From: Agromyces salentinus
GTDB taxonomy: Bacteria; Actinomycetota; Actinomycetes; Actinomycetales; Microbacteriaceae
DNA: 64,000 nucleotides
Direction: 5' to 3'
Assembly (NCBI RefSeq): GCF_009749395.1
Contig: NZ_WBIR01000008.1
Coordinates: 109,418 to 173,417, forward strand
The notes beneath the pieces were generated by a model. That model worked only from the letters and a program-made list of their open reading frames with translations. It had not been told where the DNA came from and did not search any database. Below, piece after piece: positions 8,905 through 15,955 of this stretch (the first letter of the stretch is position 1; each line of letters begins with the position of its first letter). Position numbers and translations under genes: made by a program.

Positions 8905-8965
8905 GACGAGCGGATGCCGCGACGCGGGCCCCGGGGGGGCGTCATCGTCGCGGCATCCGCTCGTC
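8905..8965. terminator. 20-bp perfect hairpin, GGATGCC type
   Basis: Left arm 8905-8924 (GACGAGCGGATGCCGCGACG) and right arm 8946-8965 are perfect reverse complements, separated by a 21-nt G/C-rich loop. It lies about 100 nt after the stop of the VOC gene (minus strand) and just before PhzF, so it likely ends the ArsR-SRPBCC-VOC transcript. No U-tract follows. Confidence 0.72.
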
Positions 8966-9004
8966 TCGGCATCCGCCCTCTCGGGCGTCGTGCTCGGTCA
9001 GGCG

Positions 9005-9072
9005 CGCTCGGTCAGGCGTCGCGCTCGGTCAGGCGTCGCGCTCGGTCGGGCGTCGCGCTCGGTCAGGCCTCC
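9005..9072. repeat. 17-bp tandem repeat spanning a stop codon
   Basis: The unit CGCTCGGTCAGGCGTCG occurs at 9005, 9022, 9039 (one change) and 9056 (changes at the end), with a 14-nt partial copy before. The copy at 9056 contains the stop codon of the VOC gene (9063-9065), so the array looks like serial duplication of the gene's 3' end. Confidence 0.9.
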
Positions 9073-9503
9073 TGCTCGGCGCCGAACCGCTGCCTGGCGT
9101 CGTGCGGGATGAGCGGCCGGTCGGCCCTGGCCCTGATCTGCTGCACGGCCCACGTGTTGCCGTCGGGATCGGCGAATCCGAAGAAGGTGCCGCCGTCCTG
9201 CTCGCTGAAGACCGTGATGGGGCCGGCGTCGACGCCACGCCCGATGAGTTCGGCGCGGGCCGCCTCGGCATCGGCGACGACCAGCTGGACGCCGTGGAGG
9301 CTGCCCGGCGCCATCGCGTTCTGCGAGGGCAGGTTGCCGATGACGATCGAGCAGCCGGAGCCTCGCGGGGTCAGCTGCGCGACGTGCATGTGCTCGTTGA
9401 CGGTGTCGTGGTCGAGCTCGAAACCGACCTGGTCGCGGTAGAACGCGATCGATCGGTCGAGGTCGCCGACCGGGACGACGACGACTTCGAGGGTCCAATC
9501 CAT
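9063..9503 (-). CDS. VOC family protein (glyoxalase/dioxygenase fold)
   Basis: The product is 146 aa, starting MDWTLEVVVVPVGDLDRS with GAGGAG 7 nt upstream of 9503. It shows the paired beta-alpha-beta-beta-beta modules of the VOC fold: DRSIAFYRDQVGFELDHD in the first half, and FGFADPDGNTWAVQQI closing the second. The metal-ligand positions cannot all be assigned by eye, so enzyme activity is uncertain. It is the third gene of an ArsR-SRPBCC-VOC set on the minus strand, 38 nt after the SRPBCC stop, a common arrangement of stress or small-molecule-responsive cassettes. Its 3' end runs into a 17-bp tandem repeat. Confidence 0.87.
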   Translation of the reverse strand: MDWTLEVVVVPVGDLDRSIAFYRDQVGFELDHDTVNEHMHVAQLTPRGSGCSIVIGNLPSQNAMAPGSLHGVQLVVADAEAARAELIGRGVDAGPITVFSEQDGGTFFGFADPDGNTWAVQQIRARADRPLIPHDARQRFGAEQEA

Positions 9504-9541
9504 GGTGTGCTCCTCGTTCTCTGAGTGGGCCGACCGGGCGG

Positions 9542-10024
9542 TCAGGCCGCGAGCAGCGCGTCGAGGCGCTCGAAGCCCTCGCGCACGCCGTGCTCCATGT
9601 TGGAGGCGATCATGCCGTCGCGAGCCTCGAGCGTGGGGTATGCCGAGTGGATGCGGATGCGCGTGCGGCCGTCGCCAAGGTCGTCGAAGGTGATCGCCTC
9701 GATGGCGACGACGTCGGGGTAGCCCTCGAACTCGAACGTCTGGATCGCGAACTCGTTCTCGCGCACCGAGTGGAAGGTGCCGTTGAACGCGAACTTGTCG
9801 CCCTCGGGGTTCACGTGCACGTAGCGGTAGCCGCCCTGGGGCACGAAGTCCCAGCGCTCGATCTGCATGTCGTAGCCGTTCGGGCCGAGCCACTGCTTGA
9901 CGAGCTCGGGGTCGCGGTGCGCGTTGAAGACCGCGGCGACCGGGGCGTCGAACTCGCGCTCGAGGTCGATGAAGGGCAGCCCTTCGGGGGCGGTGATGGT
10001 GACGGGGTTGGTGGTGGTGGTCAT
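9542..10024 (-). CDS. SRPBCC (AHSA1/START-like) domain protein
   Basis: The product is 160 aa. It begins MTTTTNPVTITAPEGLPF and continues IDLEREFDAPVAAVFNAHRDPELVKQWLGP, the typical AHSA1-type SRPBCC opening, with HSVRENEFAIQTFEFEG and a C-terminal helix GVREGFERLDALLA. The fold binds hydrophobic ligands. The ATG (10024) overlaps the ArsR stop by four bases (ATGA), so translation is probably coupled. ArsR plus SRPBCC pairs are widespread; the ligand is unknown. Confidence 0.9.
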   Translation of the reverse strand: MTTTTNPVTITAPEGLPFIDLEREFDAPVAAVFNAHRDPELVKQWLGPNGYDMQIERWDFVPQGGYRYVHVNPEGDKFAFNGTFHSVRENEFAIQTFEFEGYPDVVAIEAITFDDLGDGRTRIRIHSAYPTLEARDGMIASNMEHGVREGFERLDALLAA

Positions 10025-10443
10025 GATCTCTCTGCCTTGCGTGCGGGGTCGGCGGTAGCGCCGGCCTCGGCGGGTGCGGCGTCCGTGCCGCTGGTGGTGG
10101 CGAGCAGCGCATCGAGTGAACGGAACTGCTGCTCGTGGATCAGCCGGAAGCGGTCGATCCACGCGGTGAGGGCCTCGAGCTGTGCCGGCGCGAGGTGCAC
10201 GGGCCTGCGCTGCGCGTCGCGCGTTCGCGTGACGAGCCCCGCCTGCTCGAGCACCTGGATGTGCTTGGACACGGCCTGTTTGGTGATCTGGAAGGGTTCG
10301 GCGAGTTCGTTGACCGTCGCCGGTCCGCGGCTGAGCCTCGCGATGATGCCGCGTCGCACCGGGTCGGCCAGGGCCATGAAGGCCCGGTCGAGCCGGTCGT
10401 CGGCACTCGGGTCGAGGAGCATCCGCGTATCCAACCCTTCCAT
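10021..10443 (-). CDS. ArsR-type winged-helix repressor
   Basis: The product is 140 aa. DRLDRAFMALADPVRRGIIA, then VNELAEPFQITKQAVSKHIQ (recognition helix, about 45-64) and LVTRTRDAQRRPVHLA form a standard ArsR winged helix. No CxC or histidine metal-binding motif is visible, so the group is the non-metal, SRPBCC-linked one. The first ATG at 10443 lies inside the predicted operator with no good Shine-Dalgarno site; the internal ATG at 10422, with GGAAGGG 12 nt before it, is a credible alternative. It likely represses its own operon. Confidence 0.9.
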   Translation of the reverse strand: MEGLDTRMLLDPSADDRLDRAFMALADPVRRGIIARLSRGPATVNELAEPFQITKQAVSKHIQVLEQAGLVTRTRDAQRRPVHLAPAQLEALTAWIDRFRLIHEQQFRSLDALLATTSGTDAAPAEAGATADPARKAERS

Positions 10444-10444
10444 T

Positions 10445-10495
10445 GATCAACTTGTTGGTTGACTAAGAGTAGGCCGAGCCTGCCGACCACGTCAA
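10445..10495 (-). promoter_or_regulatory. ArsR operon promoter with operator
   Basis: On the minus strand TTGACG (10495-10490) and TACTCT (10471-10466) form a -35/-10 pair with 18-bp spacing. Right after the -10 box lies an imperfect inverted repeat, TAGTCAAC-N6-GTTGATCA, covering the predicted transcription start. This position is what an autorepressing ArsR protein would need. Confidence 0.65.
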
Positions 10496-10594
10496 GCGTT
10501 CATCGAGAATCCCTCGCATCTTCGCGGCATCCGGAGCAGAATCGACGGGTCGGCTCCCGGCACAGATTCCAACGACGTCGATCTGGAGGACGCC

Positions 10595-11011
10595 ATGCCC
10601 GTCACGTTGAACCCGTATCTGAACTTCCGCGGCACGGCCCGCGAGGCGCTCGAGTTCTACCACTCGATCTTCGGCGGCACGCTGAACATGAGCACGTTCG
10701 CCGACTTCCAATCCGCCGAGTCGCCCGACGAGGCCGACCTGATCATGCACGGCCAGGTGGACGGTGCCGACGGCGTGACGCTCATGGCGGCCGACGTGCC
10801 GATCCGCATGGAGTACCACGGCATCTCGGGCGTCTCGGTGTCGATCTCCGGCGACGACGACGCGACCATCCGCGGGCACTGGGAACGACTCTCCGAGGGC
10901 GGCACCGTGCAGCAGCCGCTCGAGGTCGCGCCCTGGGGCGACGCCTTCGGCATGCTCGTCGACCGGTTCGGCGTCAGCTGGCTGGTCAACATCTCGGGCG
11001 CCGCCGCCTAG
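10595..11011 (+). CDS. VOC family protein (PhnB-like)
   Basis: The product is 138 aa, starting MPVTLNPYLNFRGTAREALE with TGGAGGA upstream. The opening LNFRGTAREALEFYHSIFGG, the central MHGQVDGADGVTLMAAD and the closing WGDAFGMLVDRFGVSWLVNI are typical of the PhnB/3-demethylubiquinone-like VOC subgroup. Family members are often of unknown activity. The gene is divergent from the ArsR operon, with about 150 nt between them, and ends before a tandem repeat. Confidence 0.9.
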   Translation: MPVTLNPYLNFRGTAREALEFYHSIFGGTLNMSTFADFQSAESPDEADLIMHGQVDGADGVTLMAADVPIRMEYHGISGVSVSISGDDDATIRGHWERLSEGGTVQQPLEVAPWGDAFGMLVDRFGVSWLVNISGAAA

Positions 11012-11080
11012 GCGGGGGCGTCGGGAGGAGTTCGGCACCTGCCTGATCCGGCATCGAATGCCTGACGTGGCGACGATCAC

Positions 11081-11140
11081 ACGGCGGGCATCCACACGGC
11101 GGGCGTCGGCACGGCGGGCGTCGGCACGGCGGGCGACGCC
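11081..11140. repeat. 15-bp tandem repeat, four copies
   Basis: Units of 15 bp beginning ACGGCGGGC start at 11081, 11096, 11111 and 11126; the two middle copies are identical. The array lies between the convergent VOC and MarR genes. Confidence 0.9.
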
Positions 11141-11205
11141 ACGCCTGCACGGCCTGCACCGCTCGGTGCGCGACGCTCAGCGCGCACCCCTCGGCTTGCC
11201 GAAGC

Positions 11206-11664
11206 TCAGCCGGCGGGCAGCGGCAGCCCGGCGCCGTGCAGCGCCTCGACGACCGGCGCCAGCTCGGGCTGCTCCTGCGCCTCGGCGAGCACGCGCTCGA
11301 GCGTCTGGTCGTGGATCGGCTTCGCCCGCTCGTAGAGCCGGCGCCCGGCCTGCGTCATCTCGGTGTAGATGCCGCGCCGATCATCGGCGCAGAGCACGCG
11401 CGTGAGCAGCGACCGGTCTTCGAGCCGGTTCACGAGGCGGGTCGTCGCGCTGGGGCTCAGCGCGGTGGCGCGCGCGAGCTGCTGCATGCGCATGTGCCAG
11501 CCGTCCTGACGGCTGAGCGCGTCGAGCACGGTGTACTCGACGACCGAGAGATCGGCGGATGCCGCGAGCGAGCGCTCCAGTTCGCTCTCGATCAGGCCGT
11601 GCAGTGCGGCGAGCGTGCGCCATCCGTGCGCGCGCACCTCGACGGCGTCGTCGGCGATGCCCAT
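11206..11664 (-). CDS. MarR family transcriptional regulator
   Basis: The product is 152 aa, starting MGIADDAVEVRAHGW at 11664 with a GGAG 6 nt upstream. LSVVEYTVLDALSRQDGWHM, QLARATALSPSATTRLVNRL (recognition helix) and the wing LCADDRRGIYTEMTQAGR are classic MarR features. It is divergent from an MFS-AKR-DJ-1 operon and four related boxes lie between them, so it probably represses both directions and responds to a small aromatic or reactive compound (family knowledge). Confidence 0.92.
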   Translation of the reverse strand: MGIADDAVEVRAHGWRTLAALHGLIESELERSLAASADLSVVEYTVLDALSRQDGWHMRMQQLARATALSPSATTRLVNRLEDRSLLTRVLCADDRRGIYTEMTQAGRRLYERAKPIHDQTLERVLAEAQEQPELAPVVEALHGAGLPLPAG

Positions 11665-11734
11665 GTCGTCTCCAGGAGGTCGGTGTGCGGGTTGATGCAC
11701 GGGTCCATGCTCGGCCTCGTGCTGGGTCTCGTGC

Positions 11735-11814
11735 AAAGTAGTTGCTTGCGCTAGGTAAATGCGTGTGCAACTATTGGACCTGCGTTTGCAATAGTCGGCG
11801 CTTGCAACTACTTT
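11735..11814. promoter_or_regulatory. Divergent MarR/MFS control region with four operator boxes
   Basis: AAAGTAGTTGC (11735-11745) and its exact reverse complement GCAACTACTTT (11804-11814) enclose a second inverted pair, ACTATTG (11770-11776) and CAATAGT (11789-11795). For the MFS gene, TTGCAA (11786-11791) and TACTTT (11809-11814) give a -35/-10 pair with exactly 17 bp, so the right outer box covers the -10 element. This fits MarR repression. Confidence 0.72.
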
Positions 11815-11839
11815 CCCCCAGTGTACAGGAGAACCTCGC

Positions 11840-13102
11840 ATGCCACTCGGACTGCTCGCCCTCGCGATCGGCGCCTTCGGCATCGGCCTCACCGAGTTCG
11901 TCATCATGGGCCTCCTGCCCGACCTCGCCGCCGACTTCGGCGTCAGCGAAGCCGCGGCCGGCTGGTTCATCTCGGGCTACGCGCTCGCCGTCGTCGTCGG
12001 TGCGCTCGTGCTCACGGCCGCCGCCACCCGCCTCCCCCGCAAGCCGGTGCTCATGGGTCTGCTCGGGCTCTTCATCGCCGGCAACGCGATCTCCGCGCTC
12101 GCCCCCACCTACGACGCCATGATGGCCGGGCGCATCGTGGCCGCCCTCTGCCACGGCGCGTTCTTCGGCATCGGCGCGGTCGTCGCCGCCGACCTCGTCG
12201 CTCCCGCGAAGCGCGCGGGCGCCATCGCGATCATGTTCACCGGACTGACCGCCGCCAACGTGCTCGGCGTGCCGTTCGGCACGTTCCTCGGCCAGCACTT
12301 CGGATGGCGCTCCACCTTCTGGGCGATCTCGGCGATCGGCGTGCTCGCCCTCATCGGCATCGCCGCGCTCGTGCCGAGGACGCCCACGACCTCGGGTACC
12401 GGGGCGACCCCGGGCGCCGCCCCGAGCCTCCGCCGCGAACTCGGCGCCTTCCGATCGGGGCAGGTCTGGCTCTCGCTGGGCGTCACCGTGCTCGGCTTCG
12501 GCGGCATGTTCGGCGCCTTCACGTACATCGCCTACACGCTCACCGAGGTCAGCGGATTCGCCGCGACCGACGTGCCCTGGCTCCTCGTGCTCTTCGGTGC
12601 CGGACTCGTGGTCGGCAACTGGCTCGGGGGCCGGCTCGCCGACCGGTCGATCGACGGCACGCTGCTCGGCTTCCTCACCGCGCTCGTCGTCGTGCTGGCG
12701 CTCCTCGCCTGGCTCGCGGCATCCGCCGTCGCCGTCATCGTGCTCCTCGTGCTCATGGGCGGCTTCGGGTTCGGCACCGTGCCAGCACTGCAGAGCCGGG
12801 TCATGCGCTACGCCGAGCAGGCACCGACCCTCGCCTCCGGCGCGAACATCGCCGCGTTCAACCTCGGCAACGCGCTCGGCGCCTTCGCCGGCGGCATCGC
12901 GATCTCGGCCGGCCTCGGCTACACCTCGCCCATCTGGGTCGGCGCCGTCATCACCGCCGCCGCACTCGTCCTCATGGTCGTCGCGTGGGCCACGGCCCGG
13001 GCCACCGCGCCGGTGGCAGCCCCGACGGCGGGGCCCGAGCGAGCGGATGCCGCACCCCGGCCGACGACCGCGACCGGCTCGGTCGCGGCATCCGCCCTCT
13101 GA
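11840..13102 (+). CDS. MFS transporter (DHA1/AraJ-like efflux)
   Basis: The product is 420 aa with twelve predicted helices, starting MPLGLLALAIGAFGIGLTEF; AGGAG precedes the ATG by 8 nt. The motif after helix 2 reads TRLPRKPVLMG and the helix-5 region has AGAIAIMFTGLTAANVLGVP, as in drug/sugar efflux MFS proteins of the AraJ type. The second half has a loop GGRLADRSIDG matching the duplicated motif A. Regulation by the divergent MarR gene suggests export of a toxic or signalling compound. It heads an operon with an aldo/keto reductase and a DJ-1/PfpI protein. Confidence 0.92.
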   Translation: MPLGLLALAIGAFGIGLTEFVIMGLLPDLAADFGVSEAAAGWFISGYALAVVVGALVLTAAATRLPRKPVLMGLLGLFIAGNAISALAPTYDAMMAGRIVAALCHGAFFGIGAVVAADLVAPAKRAGAIAIMFTGLTAANVLGVPFGTFLGQHFGWRSTFWAISAIGVLALIGIAALVPRTPTTSGTGATPGAAPSLRRELGAFRSGQVWLSLGVTVLGFGGMFGAFTYIAYTLTEVSGFAATDVPWLLVLFGAGLVVGNWLGGRLADRSIDGTLLGFLTALVVVLALLAWLAASAVAVIVLLVLMGGFGFGTVPALQSRVMRYAEQAPTLASGANIAAFNLGNALGAFAGGIAISAGLGYTSPIWVGAVITAAALVLMVVAWATARATAPVAAPTAGPERADAAPRPTTATGSVAASAL

Positions 13103-13143
13103 TCCCTCCCGTCCGTCCCCTCCCGGATCCCGAAGGGACCCAC

Positions 13144-13974
13144 ATGACCAGCGTGCCCACCATCACCCTGAACAACGGCGTGCGGATGCCGCAGCTCGGC
13201 TTCGGCGTCTTCCAGGTGCCCGACGACCAGACCACCGCGGCCGTCGCGGCGGCGCTCGAGGTCGGCTACCGCAGCATCGACACCGCGGCCGTCTACGGCA
13301 ACGAGGTCGGCGTCGGACGCGCGCTGGCCGAGTCGGGCATCCGCCGCGACGAGCTCTTCGTGACGACGAAGGTCTGGAACTCCGACCAGGGGTACGACCA
13401 GACCCTCCGCGCGTTCGACGCGAGCGCCGAGCGACTCGGACTCGACCAGCTGGACCTCTACCTGATCCACTGGCCGACGCCCGAACGCGGCCGCTACCTC
13501 GACACCTGGCGTGCGCTCGAGCGACTGCTCGCCGACGGCCGCACCCGCGCGATCGGCGTCTCGAACTTCGAGCCCGAGCACCTCGACCGGCTCGTCGAGG
13601 CGAGCGAGGTCGTTCCCGCCGTGAACCAGGTGGAGCTGCATCCGGCGATGACGAACACCGCGGTCATCGCCGCCGACGCACGACATGGCATCGCCACCGA
13701 AGCCTGGAGCCCGCTCGCGCAGGGCGCCGTGCTCCACGAGGCATCCGTCGTCGAGATCTCCGAACGCCACGGCCGAACGCCGGCGCAGGTCGTCCTGCGC
13801 TGGCACCTGCAGCAGGGCCGCATCGTGATCCCGAAGTCGGTGACGCCCAGCCGTATCGCCGAGAACTTCGACGTGTTCGGGTTCGAACTCACCGAACTCG
13901 AGCTCGACGCCATCGACGCGCTCGACCGTGGCGGACGCACCGGCCCGCACCCGGCCGAGTTCAACGCCGCCTAG
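13144..13974 (+). CDS. Aldo/keto reductase (AKR5-like)
   Basis: The product is 276 aa, starting MTSVPTITLNNGVRMPQLG with GAAGGG upstream. The catalytic tetrad is visible: Asp and Tyr in SIDTAAVYGNE, Lys in VTTKVWN and His in LYLIHWPTP. IPKSVTPSRIAENFDVF is the NADPH-binding C-terminal motif typical of 2,5-diketo-gluconate-reductase-like AKRs. It follows the MFS gene by 41 nt and precedes the DJ-1 gene, so the operon probably detoxifies a carbonyl compound as well as exporting it (inference). Confidence 0.92.
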   Translation: MTSVPTITLNNGVRMPQLGFGVFQVPDDQTTAAVAAALEVGYRSIDTAAVYGNEVGVGRALAESGIRRDELFVTTKVWNSDQGYDQTLRAFDASAERLGLDQLDLYLIHWPTPERGRYLDTWRALERLLADGRTRAIGVSNFEPEHLDRLVEASEVVPAVNQVELHPAMTNTAVIAADARHGIATEAWSPLAQGAVLHEASVVEISERHGRTPAQVVLRWHLQQGRIVIPKSVTPSRIAENFDVFGFELTELELDAIDALDRGGRTGPHPAEFNAA

Positions 13975-14035
13975 CCGGGCCGATCCACCCGCACACCAGA
14001 CCACCACCAACCGCCCAACCAGAACGGAACCGTCA

Positions 14036-14743
14036 ATGAGCAACATCCTGATGATCGTCACCGCCGCCTCGAGCCTCACCATGAAGGACGGCTCCGAGCA
14101 CCCGACCGGCTTCTGGGCCGAGGAGCTCGTCACCGCCCACCGCGACCTCGTCGCGGCAGGCCACACCGTCACGTTCGCGACGCCCGGCGGCGTTGCGCCC
14201 ACCGTCGACGCCGGGAGCCTCGACCCGTCGCAGACCGGTGGCGAGGAGCGTGCCCGCGAGTTCACCGCCTACCTCGGCTCGATCTCGGCCGAACTGGGCT
14301 CACCCGTCGCGATCGCCGAGGTGGATCCGGCCGGCTACGACGCGGTCGTGCTGCCCGGCGGCCATGGCCCCATGACGGACCTCGCGTTCGACGCCGAGGT
14401 CGGCCGCGTGCTCGTCGCCGCGGACGAGGCCGGCGCCGTCATCGCCCCGTTCTGCCACGGCCCGGCCGCCCTGCTGTCGGCGACCCGGCCCGACGGATCC
14501 TTCGCCTTCGCGGGTCGCCGCCTCACCGTCTTCACCGACGAGGAGGAGCGCACGGGCGGCACCGGCGAGAACACGCCGTGGTTCGTCGAGTCGCGCCTGC
14601 GCGAGCGCGGGGCGGTCATCGAGTCGGCGGCGCCCTGGAGCGACCACGTCGTCGTCGACGGCAACCTCATCACCGGCCAGAACCCGCAGTCGAGCGCGTC
14701 GGTCGCCGGCCGCGTCGTCGAGGCCCTTGCCGCGCGCGGCTGA
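14036..14743 (+). CDS. DJ-1/PfpI (Hsp31-like) family protein
   Basis: The product is 235 aa, starting MSNILMIVTAASSLTMKDG; the Shine-Dalgarno site is weak. The first strand and HPTGFWAEELVTAHRDL are typical of Hsp31/HchA-like glyoxalase III or chaperone relatives. The nucleophilic cysteine lies in IAPFCHGPAALL (about residue 140), after VLPGGHGPMTDL. A C-terminal DGNLITGQNPQSSASV matches the family. Members act on methylglyoxal or glycated targets, which fits its place after an aldo/keto reductase. Confidence 0.9.
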   Translation: MSNILMIVTAASSLTMKDGSEHPTGFWAEELVTAHRDLVAAGHTVTFATPGGVAPTVDAGSLDPSQTGGEERAREFTAYLGSISAELGSPVAIAEVDPAGYDAVVLPGGHGPMTDLAFDAEVGRVLVAADEAGAVIAPFCHGPAALLSATRPDGSFAFAGRRLTVFTDEEERTGGTGENTPWFVESRLRERGAVIESAAPWSDHVVVDGNLITGQNPQSSASVAGRVVEALAARG

Positions 14744-14816
14744 GTCGCCCACGCTGCTGTCGCGCGCGGCTGGGTCGCCTCTGTCTGAGCCGTGCCCGGT
14801 TGGGTGACTCGCTGGA

Positions 14817-14932
14817 TTCAGGCGGACGCGCGCAGCTCAGGACGAAATCCCGCGGAACCGTCCTGAGCCGGCGCCGTTCGCCTGAATTCCGGACGACGGA
14901 TGCCGTCGCCGTTCGCCTGAATTCCGGACGAC
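14817..14932. repeat. REP-like palindromic cluster
   Basis: The 336-base gap between convergent genes (14744-15079) holds this cluster. A 10-bp perfect hairpin, GCTCAGGACG (14835-14844) with CGTCCTGAGC (14859-14868), is followed by a 25-bp direct repeat starting GCCGTTCGCCTGAATTCC at 14873 and 14908. The CGCCTGAAT of these copies is the reverse complement of ATTCAGGCG near 14817. It does not look coding. Confidence 0.75.
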
Positions 14933-14996
14933 TGGTACCCGGCGTCAGATTCTGTGCGGCGGATGCCCCGACTTCGGCGGTGCCACCGAGGCCGAA

Positions 14997-15054
14997 ACGA
15001 CGGATGCCGCGACGCCGCGCTCGTGATGAGCGCCGCGCCGCGGCATCCGTTCGT
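14997..15054. terminator. Bidirectional GGATGCC-type hairpin
   Basis: CGGATGCCGCG near 15001-15011 pairs with CGCGGCATCCG near 15039-15049, extended by ACGA/TCGT after a one-base bulge. An inner stem, GCGCTC with GAGCGC, fills the loop. It stands between the convergent DJ-1 and zinc-ribbon genes, where a shared terminator is expected. Confidence 0.65.
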
Positions 15055-15079
15055 CTGGTCGGACCTGCCGGGCCCCGAC

Positions 15080-15445
15080 TCAGTCGAAGAGCTCGGAGAG
15101 CCAGTTGTCCTTCTTCTTCTTGCGGTAGCCCTGGTCGCCGTAGCCGCGGTTGTCGTACCCGCGGTTGGCGTCGTACGACTGCTGCCCGTAGGCGGGCTGC
15201 TGGTACTGGGGCTGCTGGTACTGGGGCTGCTGCGGCTGGCGGTAGCCGGGCTGCGCCGGCGCTGCGGGGGCGGTCGGGGCCGCAGGTGCGGCGGGCGCTG
15301 CGCCGAGGTCGCCGGCGGCGCGCTCGATGATCTTGTCGAGCTCGCCTCGGTCGAGCCACACTCCGCGGCACGTGGGGCAGTAGTCGATCTCGATGCCGCT
15401 GCGCTCGCTCATCACGAGCACGGCTCCGTCATTGGGGCACTGCAT
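15080..15445 (-). CDS. TFIIB-type zinc-ribbon protein with Gln/Tyr-rich tail
   Basis: The product is 121 aa, starting MQCPNDGAVLVMSERSGIEI at 15445 with GAGGAG 6 nt upstream. CPNDG and DYCPTCRGVWLDRGEL form a zf-TFIIB-type zinc ribbon (C-P-x-C type, two CxxC-like pairs). The middle is Ala/Pro-rich, then a low-complexity stretch of QPQYQQPQYQQP repeats, ending in a basic KKKKDNWLSELFD. Homologues with this build are small cytoplasmic proteins of unknown function common in Actinobacteria. Nucleic-acid or protein binding is inference. Confidence 0.88.
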   Translation of the reverse strand: MQCPNDGAVLVMSERSGIEIDYCPTCRGVWLDRGELDKIIERAAGDLGAAPAAPAAPTAPAAPAQPGYRQPQQPQYQQPQYQQPAYGQQSYDANRGYDNRGYGDQGYRKKKKDNWLSELFD

Positions 15446-15524
15446 TGGGGGCTCCTCGGTCGGGGTTGCACGGGGTCTCGAGGGCGAGCCTAGGGAGCGA
15501 ACCTTCGAAGACGCCCGAAAACAC

Positions 15525-15586
15525 GACGAGCGGATGCCCCGGCGCACGCCTCACGAGGAGGCGGGCGACCGTGGCATCCGCTCGTC
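15525..15586 (-). terminator. GGATGCC-type hairpin after csp
   Basis: GACGAGCGGATGCC (15525-15538) and GGCATCCGCTCGTC (15573-15586) make a perfect 14-bp stem; the loop has an inner GCCTC/GGAGGC pairing. On the minus strand it follows the cold-shock gene stop and is followed by GTGTTTTCGG, a short T-run. Confidence 0.75.
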
Positions 15587-15621
15587 GACCGGCGCGAGGC
15601 GCCGATCACGTTCGTCGAGAA

Positions 15622-15828
15622 CTACGCGATGACGCGGATGTTCTCGGCCTGGGGGCCCTTGGGTCCCTGGGCGGTCTCGAATTCGACCTTCTGGTTCTCG
15701 TCGAGCGAACGGTAGCCGCCTGACGCGATCGCGCTGAAGTGCGCGAAGACGTCAGCACTGCCGTCGTCGGGAGCGATGAAGCCGAAGCCCTTGTCGGCGT
15801 TGAACCACTTGACGGTTCCGGTAGCCAT
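15622..15828 (-). CDS. Cold-shock protein (CspA family)
   Basis: The product is 68 aa, starting [23 protein letters not shown] 7 nt before 15828 chooses this ATG over one 15 nt upstream. [11 protein letters not shown] is RNP1 and DVFAHFSAI is RNP2 of the single cold-shock OB-fold. These proteins bind single-stranded RNA/DNA and act as RNA chaperones. A close paralogue is at 18978-19181. The leader upstream (15829-15928) contains a strong GCGCGGC/GCCGCGC hairpin at 15874-15889 that could act in mRNA folding control. Confidence 0.95.
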   Translation of the reverse strand: MATGTVKWFNADKGFGFIAPDDGSADVFAHFSAIASGGYRSLDENQKVEFETAQGPKGPQAENIRVIA

Positions 15829-15928
15829 AATGCATTCCTTCATTCATCCCGCCTCACCGAGGTGATGCGGTGTGCGCGGCTTGCCGCGCGGGTTCCGGTC
15901 GCGATGTCCGCAGCCGGAAGTTTCTGGA

Positions 15929-15946
15929 TCGGGCCGATCGGCCCGA
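15929..15946. terminator. 18-bp perfect palindrome after the desaturase gene
   Basis: TCGGGCCGATCGGCCCGA is a perfect palindrome located 10 nt after the desaturase stop on the minus strand, folding as a 7-bp stem with a GATC loop. It probably ends the desaturase transcript before the csp gene. Confidence 0.5.
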
Positions 15947-15955
15947 ATGATGTGG

